From Crocinitomicaceae bacterium (GTDB lineage: Bacteria; Bacteroidota; Bacteroidia; Flavobacteriales_D; Crocinitomicaceae), in assembly GCA_023262855.1 (NCBI GenBank), contig JALQYQ010000026.1, forward strand, positions 1-64,000: a DNA stretch of 64,000 nucleotides. The letters are read 5' to 3'. Positions 17,273 to 26,664 of the stretch are shown here, in pieces. Made by a program: the position numbers and the translations under genes. The notes under the pieces are model-generated. The model was not told where the DNA came from. It was given only the letters and a program-made list of their open reading frames with translations, and ran no database searches. Every line of letters starts with the position of its first letter. The first letter of the stretch is position 1.

Positions 17273-18409
17273 ATGAGTATGAAAGATCAACTTCAACGAC
17301 GAACATTTCTTCAACGATTTTCATTAGGTCTATCTTCGCTGATAGCACTTCCTCTATTTAGTCAATCAACTTCAACAAAAAATACTATGGCAGCAAAAAG
17401 CAACATTCTTCGTATACGTGCACTTGGTTTTCAATGGGAAACTTCAGATCCGTTTCTTTTTTGTGTTCATCATGAAGACAAGTATCCAAAAGGAAATGAG
17501 AAAATGGGACCTGTTACTTCTTTAGATGGACGTTACCTCGGACAAGATTTTATCGTAAAGGACGGTTTCCGCATGTATCATGGAATGGAAGTTCCTGGTT
17601 TTCCTGGACATCCACACCGTGGTTTCGAAACCATTACTGTTGTTCGTGAAGGATTGGTAGATCATGCTGATTCAACCGGAGCAGCAGGTCGTTACGGAAA
17701 TGGAGATGTACAATGGATGACAGCTGGAAAAGGTGTTCAACATTCAGAAATGTTTCCTTTATTGCACACGGATAAAGAAAACCCAATGGAATTGTTTCAA
17801 ATTTGGTTGAATCTTCCAGCGAAAAGTAAAATGGTTGAACCACATTTTAAAATGATTTGGAATGAAGATGTTCCGCGTTTCACCGATACAGATGTAAACG
17901 GTAAAGCAATTGAAATAGAGGTCTTGGTCGGAAAATTGGGAACGCACGTCGCTTCTACCCCACCACCAAACTCTTGGGCTGCTGATGATAAAAATGCCGT
18001 GGCGATTTACAACATTCAATTGGAACCAAATGCAGAATGGACTTTACCTGCAAGCGTTGAAGGAATTAACCGAACAATTTATTATTACGAAGGAACGGGC
18101 TTAACTGCTGACACCGTTGAAATTCCTCATTACCATGCCGCTGAAGTAAATCCAACTTTGCCAATTGTATTGAAAAATGGTGCTGAACGTTCAAAAGTAT
18201 TGGTGCTTCAAGGTCGACCAATTAACGAACCAGTTGTACAACACGGGCCATTTGTAATGAATACCAAAGCGGAGATTTATCAAGCCTTTCAAGATTACCA
18301 AAACACGCAATTTGGCGGTTGGCCTTGGCCAAAAACTGATCAGGTTCACGCACGTGAATTAGGTCGTTTTGCCAAACATTCAGATGGTAGAGAAGAAATT
18401 AAAAGTTAA
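17273..18409 (+). CDS. Pirin-family cupin protein with a Tat-like signal peptide
   Basis: A 378-residue pirin family protein. The metal site is visible as FPGHPHRGFETIT (about residues 110-122), and the second part of the first cupin carries GDVQWMTAGKGVQHSEM. A second cupin domain follows. Unusually, the N-terminus reads QRRTFLQRFSLGLSSLIALPLFSQ, which fits a twin-arginine (RR-x-FL) export signal followed by a hydrophobic core; most pirins are cytoplasmic. An internal ATG at 17387 (MAAKSNIL) would give a leaderless form. It is convergent with the next gene, with stop codons overlapping by 4 bp. Confidence 0.88.
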   Translation: MSMKDQLQRRTFLQRFSLGLSSLIALPLFSQSTSTKNTMAAKSNILRIRALGFQWETSDPFLFCVHHEDKYPKGNEKMGPVTSLDGRYLGQDFIVKDGFRMYHGMEVPGFPGHPHRGFETITVVREGLVDHADSTGAAGRYGNGDVQWMTAGKGVQHSEMFPLLHTDKENPMELFQIWLNLPAKSKMVEPHFKMIWNEDVPRFTDTDVNGKAIEIEVLVGKLGTHVASTPPPNSWAADDKNAVAIYNIQLEPNAEWTLPASVEGINRTIYYYEGTGLTADTVEIPHYHAAEVNPTLPIVLKNGAERSKVLVLQGRPINEPVVQHGPFVMNTKAEIYQAFQDYQNTQFGGWPWPKTDQVHARELGRFAKHSDGREEIKS

Positions 18410-18786
18410 TTGTCCAAAATATCGGATTCAATATTCGGACGTTCTTTTAAGGGTTTTCTGTAAAAAATAATTGCATGAACGATTATGCCAATTACAAAAT
18501 AGGCAGGCACAACTAATAAAATTTCTTTTTCACCGCTATACACTAAAATTACCATAAGCGTGAGTCCAGCCAGTAATAGATGTAATAATTGCAAATACAA
18601 GAAATTGGTCATCTTTCTTGCTGCCAAACTATAGATAATCAAGTAAGGTAAAGACGTTAATCCGGACAAAATGATAAAAATTGGAAGTAAGCGTATTTCT
18701 ACATGGTTTCCAGTAAAAAAAATACAAAGCAAACTTCCTAGCAATACTGTAATAGCCCATGCCAAAACTGTTTCTCCAATTTTCAT
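18406..18786 (-). CDS. Four-helix membrane protein of unknown function
   Basis: A 126-residue hydrophobic protein with about four membrane helices (near residues 8-25, 32-50, 63-82 and 89-108) and a charged C-terminal tail. No motif is recognised. Its ATG overlaps the tadA stop by 4 bp (ATGA), so it is translationally coupled to tadA. Its stop overlaps the convergent pirin stop. Confidence 0.68.
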   Translation of the reverse strand: MKIGETVLAWAITVLLGSLLCIFFTGNHVEIRLLPIFIILSGLTSLPYLIIYSLAARKMTNFLYLQLLHLLLAGLTLMVILVYSGEKEILLVVPAYFVIGIIVHAIIFYRKPLKERPNIESDILDN

Positions 18787-19229
18787 TTTCGTTTATTTTG
18801 AAAAAATTGCAACATAATTTCGGAACATTCTTTTTCTAAAACACCATTCACAACCAATGTTTTTGGATGATATAAGTCATTCTTGAAGCGTCCCGCTCCT
18901 CGCTTTTCATCCCGTGTACCAAACACAACTTTATCAACTTGCGACCAGTACAATGCCCCTGCGCACATAACGCACGGTTCGACTGTAACGTATAATGTGC
19001 ATCCTTTTAAATATTTTCCTCCCAAAAATTCTGCAGCAGCTGTGATAGCTTGAATTTCAGCATGGGCTGTTACATCATTCAGATGTTCCGTGAAATTGTG
19101 CGAACGTGCAATGATTTGATTGTTTGCCACAACAATTGCTCCAACCGGAACCTCATCTTGTTCATAAGCTTTGTATGCTTCTTGAAGCGCTTGCTTCATG
19201 AAATATTCGTCATTGTAGGGTGTTATCAC
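18783..19229 (-). CDS. tadA: tRNA-specific adenosine deaminase TadA
   Basis: A 148-residue zinc deaminase. H56-A-E58 and P85-C86-x-x-C89 form the catalytic zinc site of the cytidine/tRNA-adenosine deaminase fold, and the GTRDEKRGAGRFKNDL region is typical of TadA, which makes inosine at the wobble position of tRNA-Arg. M11 is an alternative start. It precedes the small membrane protein gene with a 4-bp overlap. Confidence 0.92.
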   Translation of the reverse strand: MITPYNDEYFMKQALQEAYKAYEQDEVPVGAIVVANNQIIARSHNFTEHLNDVTAHAEIQAITAAAEFLGGKYLKGCTLYVTVEPCVMCAGALYWSQVDKVVFGTRDEKRGAGRFKNDLYHPKTLVVNGVLEKECSEIMLQFFQNKRK

Positions 19230-19358
19230 ACGAGTGCTTTTTAATATTTTACTCTAAATTAACGCTATTTTATAGGTTTCAAACAGATTTAACCATTAAG
19301 TCTTGATAATTCCTTTTTCATTGTCAAATCCCTGCGGTTTAAAATCATAAATTTGACT

Positions 19359-20258
19359 ATGAACACAACAATTCCATACTTAGAAAAAGGTGATTTAATT
19401 TATATCGCTGCACCCGCTAAAGCAATTGAGCCGATTCACGTTGATTATGCAAAAAACTTTTTTGAAGAACAGGGTTTTAAGGTATTGATTGGCGAACATT
19501 GTTTGGGCCAACACCACTATTTTTCCGGCACTGATGCAGAACGTTTAGCTGATTTCCAATATGGAATTGATCATCCTGATGTGAAAGCGATTGTTTGCGC
19601 ACGCGGAGGTTATGGTTGTGTTCGTATCGTAGACTCCATTCAATGGGCTGCACAATTACGTCACCCAAAATGGATTGTTGGTTTTAGTGATGTCACCGTT
19701 TTTCATCAACGCATGCAGCGTTTTGAATTACCAAGTATTCACGCTTCAATGGTCTTGAATTTTAAAGATAACAGTCAAGAAGCCCTTCAAACGATGCTTG
19801 ACGCCATGACTGGAAAGTTAACAACCATGAGTTGTGAAGCAACTTTAGCCAATAAAATTGGAGTAGCTGAAGGAAAATTGGTCGGTGGAAATTTGAGTAT
19901 TTTATACAGTTTATTGGGAACAAATGACCAAATCGATTATTCCAACACCATTCTTTTCATCGAAGATTTAGCAGAACATTTATACCATTTAGATCGCATG
20001 TTATATGCTTTTTCTAAAGCAGGAATCTTCGACAAAATCAAAGGATTAATCGTTGGCGGAATGACAGACATGGAAGATACAGCTGTACCTTTTGGTAAGA
20101 CAGTAGAAGAAATTATTTGTGAGCACTTCACGTATCGTCAAATTCCAATCGCCTTCAATTTCCCAGCTGGACATATTGATGACAATCGCGCTTTAACATT
20201 AGGTACGAACTGTAAATTAGAAGTAAGCACCAACGGAACGCTGCTCACTTACCTCTAA
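19359..20258 (+). CDS. LD-carboxypeptidase (peptidase S66 family)
   Basis: A 299-residue protein from the ATG at 19359; an in-frame TTG six bases earlier is less likely. S66 family features are CARGGYGCVRIVD, then GFSDVTVFH holding the expected nucleophilic Ser, the EDLAEHLYHLDRML segment, and the late FPAGHIDDNRAL with the catalytic His. These enzymes trim the terminal D-Ala of tetrapeptides during murein recycling. No signal peptide is present, consistent with cytoplasmic LdcA-type enzymes. Confidence 0.92.
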   Translation: MNTTIPYLEKGDLIYIAAPAKAIEPIHVDYAKNFFEEQGFKVLIGEHCLGQHHYFSGTDAERLADFQYGIDHPDVKAIVCARGGYGCVRIVDSIQWAAQLRHPKWIVGFSDVTVFHQRMQRFELPSIHASMVLNFKDNSQEALQTMLDAMTGKLTTMSCEATLANKIGVAEGKLVGGNLSILYSLLGTNDQIDYSNTILFIEDLAEHLYHLDRMLYAFSKAGIFDKIKGLIVGGMTDMEDTAVPFGKTVEEIICEHFTYRQIPIAFNFPAGHIDDNRALTLGTNCKLEVSTNGTLLTYL

Positions 20259-20301
20259 AATCAATGTGAGACAAGTTACATTCAACACCAACTATTGACA
20301 A

Positions 20302-20309
20302 TAACTTTG
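20302..20309 (+). promoter_or_regulatory. TAnnTTTG promoter core of the small membrane peptide
   Basis: TAACTTTG lies 15 bases before the ATG of the 30-codon ORF. The same octamer and near-identical spacing occur before the ferritin and GH3 genes. Confidence 0.6.
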
Positions 20310-20324
20310 TAAAAACAATTGGAT

Positions 20325-20417
20325 ATGAAAACAACTTATGTCATCGTAATCGCTGTAATTTTAGCGCACTTTGCAATTGGAATCTATTTCCTTATTAAAA
20401 AGCTAGGTAAGAAATAA
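20325..20417 (+). CDS. 30-residue single-helix membrane peptide
   Basis: A short ORF of 30 codons encoding MKTTYVIVIAVILAHFAIG followed by IYFLIKKLGKK. It reads as one membrane helix with a positively charged C-terminus, which predicts the C-terminus inside. It has its own TAACTTTG promoter core 15 bases upstream and ends one base before the convergent T9SS gene. It belongs to no family I know. The evidence is promoter, composition and position only. Confidence 0.5.
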   Translation: MKTTYVIVIAVILAHFAIGIYFLIKKLGKK

Positions 20418-20418
20418 T

Positions 20419-20781
20419 TTAGAGAACGATGAATTTTTTCATGCTTCGTTGTTCTTGATAAACAATCGAGCAAACAAAAGAACCTTGCGGTAAGTCAGTT
20501 AATTCTACTTTTCCACTTTCGCCTATTTCCCAAGTTCCAACATAGGTTCCTTCAAGACTATAAACAGTCACTTTTGTTCCATTCTTTCCCTCCACGAACA
20601 AGTTTCCTTGTGACGGATTCGGATAAACGGCCACATCATAGGTCATCAATTGGCGAGTTTCAGACACTTTTTCAATTGAGTTTGGAGAGGACTCAATTTC
20701 AGTTCCTTTTAAATGATTTTGTTCTTGTGCAAAATAAGCGTTGCTCATTGCGATGCACATGCTTAAGACGATTGCTTTCAT
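20419..20781 (-). CDS. Minimal T9SS-sorted protein with almost no cargo
   Basis: A 120-residue protein from the ATG at 20779-20781; an upstream in-frame ATG at 20805 precedes the hydrophobic signal and is unlikely. It has a signal peptide (MKAIVLSMCIAMSNAYFAQ), a polar linker of roughly 30 residues, and then a complete T9SS type A C-terminal domain (VYPNPSQGNLFVEG to the end MKKFIVL). There is no room for an enzymatic domain. It may be a surface-anchored peptide or the remnant of a larger protein. Confidence 0.8.
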   Translation of the reverse strand: MKAIVLSMCIAMSNAYFAQEQNHLKGTEIESSPNSIEKVSETRQLMTYDVAVYPNPSQGNLFVEGKNGTKVTVYSLEGTYVGTWEIGESGKVELTDLPQGSFVCSIVYQEQRSMKKFIVL

Positions 20782-20910
20782 TGTTTCTAGTTTCCCATAA
20801 AACAACTTGTTAGAAAAACGTTACATAATACCCATAAAATAAGAATAATTAACAGTTATGTAAAATCAGTCTAAATAAGAACCAAACCTCGATTGCTTTG
20901 TTCTAACCAT

Positions 20911-20918
20911 TAAATTTG
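20911..20918 (+). promoter_or_regulatory. TAnnTTTG promoter core of sdhCAB
   Basis: TAAATTTG lies 23 bases before the sdhC ATG. Confidence 0.55.
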
Positions 20919-20941
20919 TAACCGTTAACAAAAATTATACT

Positions 20942-21607
20942 ATGAGTAATTCTACATTTCTAAAGTCTTCCATTGCAAAGAAAGTTGCGATGGCACTTTC
21001 GGGACTTTTTTTGATTTCATTCTTATCCCTCCATTTTTTCATCAATTTTATGTCAGTGTTTAGTGCTGATGTTTTTAATTCGATGTCTCACTTCATGGGG
21101 TATAATCCTGTAATTCAATTCTTAATGCAACCAATTTTAATTGTGGGTGTGATTTTCCACTTTGTAATGGGTTTTGTATTAGAAATGAAAAACAGAAACG
21201 CGCGTACAGTTGCTTATGTGAAATACAATGGAGCAGCAAATGCCTCATGGGCTTCAAGAAACATGATTATTTCAGGATTGGTTGTTTTGGCATTCTTAGG
21301 ATTACACATGTATGATTTTTGGGCACATGAAGTTGTCTATAAGTATGTTGAATCAAACACAGTTGATAGCACGCGTTATTACAGTGAGTTAGTAGAAAAA
21401 TTTGAAAGTCCGGTTCGTACAGGATTGTATTCGTTGGCTTTTGTTTTACTTGCTTTGCACTTATGGCACGGCTTCAACTCTTCGTTTCAATCAGTTGGAT
21501 TTAACAACAAATTCTCGAAAAAACTACATAAATTAGGATATGGATTTGCAATTATAGTTCCACTTGGATTTATTTTCATTGCATTGTTTCATCATTTCAA
21601 TAATTAA
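20942..21607 (+). CDS. sdhC: Succinate dehydrogenase cytochrome b subunit
   Basis: A 221-residue membrane protein with five helices, of the single-subunit di-heme class B type. Candidate heme ligands are the helix histidines in SLHFFINF, FHFVMGF, GLHMYDFWAH and ALHLWHGF. It anchors the SdhAB dimer and passes electrons to menaquinone. It is the first gene of sdhCAB, and sdhA follows after 85 bp. Confidence 0.95.
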   Translation: MSNSTFLKSSIAKKVAMALSGLFLISFLSLHFFINFMSVFSADVFNSMSHFMGYNPVIQFLMQPILIVGVIFHFVMGFVLEMKNRNARTVAYVKYNGAANASWASRNMIISGLVVLAFLGLHMYDFWAHEVVYKYVESNTVDSTRYYSELVEKFESPVRTGLYSLAFVLLALHLWHGFNSSFQSVGFNNKFSKKLHKLGYGFAIIVPLGFIFIALFHHFNN

Positions 21608-21692
21608 TATTTCTAAAAATGAATTGAGCATAACTTAATTGAATTCTTAAGAAATGCGCTTTACATCTTGACGATTAAATACAGATCAAAAT

Positions 21693-23702
21693 ATGAAATT
21701 AGATTCTAAAATACCAGAAGGTCACATTTCACAGAAATGGACAGACTATAAAGATCATTTAAAACTTGTTGCACCTAACAACCGTCCAAAAATCGACATT
21801 ATTGTTGTTGGAACAGGATTGGCTGGAGCATCTGCCGCTGCATCACTTGGAGAAATGGGATACAATGTAAAAGCATTCTGTTTCCAAGATTCACCTCGTC
21901 GTGCTCACTCTATTGCTGCACAAGGTGGTATCAATGCTGCGAAAAATTACCAAAATGACGGTGACTCAATTTTCCGTTTATTTTACGATACAATAAAAGG
22001 TGGTGACTACCGTGCGCGTGAAGCAAACGTGCATCGTTTAGCGGAAGTTTCTGGAAACATCATCGACCAATGTGTTGCTCAGGGAGTTCCTTTTGCACGT
22101 GAATATGGTGGTTTGTTGGATAACCGTTCATTCGGTGGAACACAAGTTCAACGTACATTCTACGCGGCTGGACAAACTGGTCAACAATTGTTGTTAGGAG
22201 CTTATTCAGCTTTATCTCGTCAAATTGGTTTAGGACGTGTGAAAATGTACAACCGTCACGAAATGTTGGACATTGTAAAAGTAGATGGTAAAGCTCGAGG
22301 AATTATCGCTCGTAACTTGGTCACAGGTGAACTTGAGCGTCATTCAGCACATGCTGTGATTATTGCTTCAGGGGGTTACGGAAACGTATACTTCTTATCA
22401 ACAAATGCAATGGGATCTAATGTAACTGCAGCTTGGAAAGTTCACAAAAAAGGAGCCTTCTTCGCAAATCCTTGTTACGTACAAATTCACCCAACATGTA
22501 TTCCAGTTCACGGAACAAACCAATCGAAATTGACATTGATGTCAGAATCATTGCGTAACTCGGGACGTATCTGGGTACCAAAGAAAAAAGAAGATGCTGA
22601 AGCAATCAGAGCGGGTAAATTGAAACCAACTCAAATTGCTGAAGAAGATAGAGATTATTACTTAGAAAGAAGATACCCTGCGTTTGGTAACTTGGTTCCA
22701 CGTGACGTTGCTTCGCGTGCTGCTAAAGAGCGTTGTGATGCTGGTTTCGGAATCGAAGCAAATGACACAAACGAAGGAGTTTACTTAGATTTCTCTTCTG
22801 AAATTAAAGCAAAAGGAAAACAAGCTGCTTATGCTGCTGGTGACCACAATCCTTCGGAAGCAAAAATCATTGAATTGGGTAAAAAATGGGTTGAAAGTAA
22901 ATACGGAAACTTGTTCCAGATGTATGAAAAAATTACAGATGAGAACCCGTATGAAACACCGATGAAAATTTATCCTGCGGTTCACTACACAATGGGTGGA
23001 GTTTGGGTTGATTACAACTTACAATCAACAATTCCTGGTTGTTTCGTTGCAGGAGAGGCAAACTTCTCAGACCACGGAGCGAACCGTTTAGGGGCATCTG
23101 CATTGATGCAAGGATTGGCGGATGGTTACTTTGTTTTACCATATACAGTATCAGATTATTTAGCAGATGATATTCGTACAGGAACAATTTCAACAGATTT
23201 ACCAGAATTCGTTGAAGCTGAAAACAGCGTTAAATCTTTAATTGATAAATTCTTAAACAATAACGGAACAAAATCAGTCGATCACTTCCACAAACGTTTA
23301 GGATTAATCATGTGGAACAAAGTTGGAATGGGTCGTAACGAACAAGGCTTGAAAGAAGCAATTGAAGAAATTGCGGCACTTCGTGAAGAGTTTTACAAAG
23401 ATGTATTTGTTCCAGGTGATGCAAATGAATTAAATCCAGAATTAGAGAAAGCGCTTCGTGTAGCTGACTTTATGGAATTAGGACAATTAATGGCGAAAGA
23501 TGCATTACAACGCAAAGAATCGTGTGGGGGTCACTTCCGTGAAGAATACCAAGATGCAGAAGGAGAAACATTGAGAGATGATGAAAACTTCAAATTCGTT
23601 GGTGCTTGGGAATACAAAGGTGAAGACATTAATCAGTCTGAATTGCACAAAGAAGCGTTGAACTACGAGTTCATTAAAATCGCTGCACGTAACTACAAAT
23701 AA
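21693..23702 (+). CDS. sdhA: Succinate dehydrogenase/fumarate reductase flavoprotein subunit
   Basis: A 669-residue FAD protein. The dinucleotide-binding motif [17 protein letters not shown] is near residue 40, and the FAD-attachment segment reads [16 protein letters not shown], with the His residue of that segment a candidate for covalent flavin linkage. The catalytic region includes HPTCIP and VPRDVASRA, and the substrate/cap region DHGANRLG follows. It oxidises succinate to fumarate in the TCA cycle. sdhB follows after 29 bp. Confidence 0.97.
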   Translation: MKLDSKIPEGHISQKWTDYKDHLKLVAPNNRPKIDIIVVGTGLAGASAAASLGEMGYNVKAFCFQDSPRRAHSIAAQGGINAAKNYQNDGDSIFRLFYDTIKGGDYRAREANVHRLAEVSGNIIDQCVAQGVPFAREYGGLLDNRSFGGTQVQRTFYAAGQTGQQLLLGAYSALSRQIGLGRVKMYNRHEMLDIVKVDGKARGIIARNLVTGELERHSAHAVIIASGGYGNVYFLSTNAMGSNVTAAWKVHKKGAFFANPCYVQIHPTCIPVHGTNQSKLTLMSESLRNSGRIWVPKKKEDAEAIRAGKLKPTQIAEEDRDYYLERRYPAFGNLVPRDVASRAAKERCDAGFGIEANDTNEGVYLDFSSEIKAKGKQAAYAAGDHNPSEAKIIELGKKWVESKYGNLFQMYEKITDENPYETPMKIYPAVHYTMGGVWVDYNLQSTIPGCFVAGEANFSDHGANRLGASALMQGLADGYFVLPYTVSDYLADDIRTGTISTDLPEFVEAENSVKSLIDKFLNNNGTKSVDHFHKRLGLIMWNKVGMGRNEQGLKEAIEEIAALREEFYKDVFVPGDANELNPELEKALRVADFMELGQLMAKDALQRKESCGGHFREEYQDAEGETLRDDENFKFVGAWEYKGEDINQSELHKEALNYEFIKIAARNYK

Positions 23703-23731
23703 TTAGAGCTGAACATTTAAAAACATTTGAT

Positions 23732-24493
23732 ATGGCATCAAAAACAATCAATATCAACCTTAAAATCTGGCGTCAAAAAAATGCCAATGCAAAAGGTAGT
23801 ATGGAAACATACAAATTGGACAACGTTTCAACTGATAGTTCATTCCTTGAAATGTTGGATCAATTGAACGAACAATTAGTAAACGAACGTAAAGAACCAA
23901 TTGCTTTCGACCACGATTGTCGTGAAGGAATTTGTGGAATGTGTTCATTGTACATCAACGGTGAGGCTCACGGACCAGATCGCGCTGTAACGACTTGTCA
24001 GTTACACATGCGTAAATTCAAAGATGGTGAGACAATTTACATCGAGCCTTGGAGAGCAAAAGCATTCCCTGTAATCAAAGATTTAGTTGTTGATAGAAGT
24101 GCATTTGACCGTATCCAACAAGCTGGTGGATTCGTTTCAGTGAATACATCAGGTAGAACAATGGATGCTAATGCAATTCCTATTGCAAAAGTTGATGCTG
24201 ACAAAGCATTCGAAGCAGCAACTTGTATCGGATGTGGAGCGTGTGTTGCAACGTGTAAAAACTCTTCTGCAATGTTATTCGTTTCAGCAAAAGTTTCTCA
24301 GTTGGCCTTGTTACCACAAGGAAAAGTTGAAGCAACTCAGCGTGTATTGAACATGGTAAAACAAATGGACGAAGAAGGATTTGGGAACTGTACAAACACA
24401 GGTGCTTGTGAAGTTGAGTGTCCAAAAGAAATTTCATTGGAGAACATTGCACGTATGAATCGTGAATATCTAAAAGCTTCTTTGAAGTCTTAA
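23732..24493 (+). CDS. sdhB: Succinate dehydrogenase iron-sulfur subunit
   Basis: A 253-residue protein with the three cluster motifs in order: 2Fe-2S (CREGICGMC plus a later Cys in TTCQLH), 4Fe-4S ([11 protein letters not shown]), and the 3Fe-4S set ([15 protein letters not shown]). It relays electrons from the FAD of SdhA to cytochrome b. It closes the sdhCAB operon and is followed by a terminator. Confidence 0.97.
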   Translation: MASKTININLKIWRQKNANAKGSMETYKLDNVSTDSSFLEMLDQLNEQLVNERKEPIAFDHDCREGICGMCSLYINGEAHGPDRAVTTCQLHMRKFKDGETIYIEPWRAKAFPVIKDLVVDRSAFDRIQQAGGFVSVNTSGRTMDANAIPIAKVDADKAFEAATCIGCGACVATCKNSSAMLFVSAKVSQLALLPQGKVEATQRVLNMVKQMDEEGFGNCTNTGACEVECPKEISLENIARMNREYLKASLKS

Positions 24494-24516
24494 CACAAAA
24501 TAATTCACCTATTTTA

Positions 24517-24549
24517 AAACCGTTCGACATGTGTTGGATGGTTTTTTTT
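24517..24549 (+). terminator. Terminator of sdhCAB
   Basis: A long stem starting AAACC (24517) and closing GGTTT (24540-24544), with several G-U pairs, is followed by a T-run to 24549. Confidence 0.7.
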
Positions 24550-24643
24550 ATGGATAAACCAACGCTAAACAATAATTATTCGTTTCCAAGGATATACAAT
24601 TATGAATTTTGTATTATTTTTAGTGCAAATTAATTTTAAGCTT

Positions 24644-26428
24644 ATGAAAAAATTATTACTTGGAGTAGTTGCTTCCTTCTTTGCTTTAGAAGTAGTAGCT
24701 CAAGTTGTAGTTGCAGGTATTTCGCCAGCTTCAATACAACGCAATTTTGATTATGGCACACAAGCCAATGAAGGTGGATGGCCAGGAGAAACAGATGATG
24801 GAACATGGGCAATGGCCTTAGATTTCAACGTTGATGGTACACATATTCAAGGAGAATTGGTATTGGTAAACGATGGAACAGCTGGAACAAATGCTACTTA
24901 CGGAAATCTTTTATCTGAAGAAGGATGTAATCCATCACCAGCTGGTGCTTATGCTGGAAAAATTGCGGTTATTCGTCGTAATACATGTAACTTCTCATTA
25001 AAAATGTTGTACGCTCAACAAGCAGGTGCTATTGGTGTAATTATCGTTAATAGAGAAGATGCTTCGATCGGTATGACTGCTGGTACTGACGGTGTAAACG
25101 TAACAATTCCTGGTGTAATTATTAGTAAAACTGATGGTAACCAATTGATTGCAGAAATGCAAAATGGTCCAGTTGTTATGTTCATTGGTAACAAATTTGG
25201 TATCAACACAAACGACGTTGGATCTGATCCAGCAAGTATTATCATTGCACCTCAAGCGTCAACTCCTGCTATGTTAGCTCAAAGCGGTGGTGAATTTAAC
25301 TTCACGCCTGGAATTCAATTAGTAAATTACGGAACTGCAACACAAACAGGAGTTACTGTAACTGCCACAGTTGCTGCACCAGGTAACCCAACAGCTTACA
25401 CTAGTACAGTTGGTCCTTTAACAATGGCTTACAAAGATACAGTTGGTATTTTCGCTGGTAACCCAGAATCATTCTCTTTGTTTGCATTACCAACTTATCC
25501 AGCTGGTGAGTACACATTGACATATACAGTTTCTTTAGGTTCTAACACTGACGAAGGTCCTGGAGATAACGTATTCTCTTCTAAATTCTACATCACTGAT
25601 GACATGTATTCGTATGCTAAATACAATGCAGTTGACGGAGAGCCTGTAGTTAACTCTTACCCAAAAAACCACACTTCAACTTACAAATCTTGTATTCGTT
25701 TCACGAATGCTAACGCAAGTCGTGCTGGAGTTTTAGGATTGTACACAGCTGTTAAAGTTGATACATCTTTATACGATTTACAAGCACAAGAAATCAACTT
25801 GTATGCTTATGAGTGGAATGATGCTGCAACAACTTTCAGTGCAACACCAACTTATGATTCTTATGTAGAAGTTGCTTTCGGTCAATTCTACCCACCTGCA
25901 TCATACGTTAATGGTGATGAAGTATTGGTTAACTTCGAAACTCCATTCATCATGGTAGACAACCAAAACTACTTGTTCTGTGTTGAAACTCAAACTGTTG
26001 AGCCAGCATTCGGATACGATGGTTCATTGAACTACAACGCTAACCAATCAATTATCGATACTGTTATTTTCCCAATCAACATCGATAACACAACTTGGTA
26101 TTCAGGTGGTTGGAACGGTAACCCAGCACCATCAATTGGTTTAAGATTGTTCCCAGCTGCTGAGTTAGGAATCATGGAAAACAATACAGTTTCTGGAACT
26201 GCTTATCCTAACCCAACAAATGATAACGTAACTGTTAACTTGAACGAAAAAGAAAACGGTACTATCATTGTTACTGATCTTACAGGAAAAGTTGTTTTCA
26301 ACAACGCACTTTCTTTAATGAATGGTCAAGCAACTGTTAACATGAGTAATCTACAATCAGGTATGTACATTTTCAATGTAACACTTGACAACGGTAAAAC
26401 ATCTCAATTTAACGTTGTTAAAAAATAA
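24644..26428 (+). CDS. PA-domain secreted protein with T9SS sorting domain
   Basis: A 594-residue protein from the ATG at 24644 (signal peptide MKKLLLGVVASFFALEVVAQ); an in-frame ATG at 24602 would add a second hydrophobic stretch and is less likely. Residues ~65-190 form a protease-associated (PA) domain (NLLSEEGCNPSPAGAYAGKI, IRRNTCNF, AGAIGVIIVN). A region of beta-sandwich character follows, and the C-terminus is a T9SS type A domain (AYPNPTNDNVTVNLNE to FNVVKK). No protease active site is visible, so it may be a binding or adhesive surface protein. Codon use is markedly uniform, consistent with high expression. Confidence 0.85.
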   Translation: MKKLLLGVVASFFALEVVAQVVVAGISPASIQRNFDYGTQANEGGWPGETDDGTWAMALDFNVDGTHIQGELVLVNDGTAGTNATYGNLLSEEGCNPSPAGAYAGKIAVIRRNTCNFSLKMLYAQQAGAIGVIIVNREDASIGMTAGTDGVNVTIPGVIISKTDGNQLIAEMQNGPVVMFIGNKFGINTNDVGSDPASIIIAPQASTPAMLAQSGGEFNFTPGIQLVNYGTATQTGVTVTATVAAPGNPTAYTSTVGPLTMAYKDTVGIFAGNPESFSLFALPTYPAGEYTLTYTVSLGSNTDEGPGDNVFSSKFYITDDMYSYAKYNAVDGEPVVNSYPKNHTSTYKSCIRFTNANASRAGVLGLYTAVKVDTSLYDLQAQEINLYAYEWNDAATTFSATPTYDSYVEVAFGQFYPPASYVNGDEVLVNFETPFIMVDNQNYLFCVETQTVEPAFGYDGSLNYNANQSIIDTVIFPINIDNTTWYSGGWNGNPAPSIGLRLFPAAELGIMENNTVSGTAYPNPTNDNVTVNLNEKENGTIIVTDLTGKVVFNNALSLMNGQATVNMSNLQSGMYIFNVTLDNGKTSQFNVVKK

Positions 26429-26447
26429 TTATCTTAATTGATAAGGA

Positions 26448-26475
26448 AAAGCCCTGCACATGCGGGGCTTTTTTT
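26448..26475 (+). terminator. Terminator of the PA-domain protein
   Basis: AAAGCCC pairs with GGGGCTTT around a loop of about nine bases and is followed by seven T residues. Confidence 0.85.
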
Positions 26476-26578
26476 ATGTCCTTATGTTTTGGAATAGGAT
26501 TCAATAAACTAACATCATAACAATTCTTTATGTAATGACTCAATGGTTTAGTTCAATTGCAAGGAAGAGTTTTTAGCT

Positions 26579-26594
26579 TTTTTCACGTGAAACC
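26579..26594. promoter_or_regulatory. parS-like palindrome (14 of 16)
   Basis: The intergenic sequence centred on CACGTG at 26584-26589 contains the perfect palindrome TTTCACGTGAAA. It differs from the parS consensus TGTTnCACGTGAAACA at two outer positions. Confidence 0.4.
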
Positions 26595-26604
26595 TTTAAC
26601 CATA

Positions 26605-26638
26605 AAAAAATGCTGATCCTTTCGAGACCAGCATTTTT
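26605..26638 (-). terminator. Terminator of the beta-barrel protein gene
   Basis: ATGCTGGTC/GATCAGCAT stem in minus-strand RNA with a 7-base loop and a run of T on the minus strand. A T-run on the plus side makes it partly bidirectional. Confidence 0.8.
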
Positions 26639-26664
26639 CTTTCTTGCTTATGTTTACTACTTAC

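Noticed and set aside
22698-22713. CACGTG inside sdhA as a further parS
   Set aside because: It agrees with the consensus at only about 11 of 16 positions and is explained by the coding sequence.
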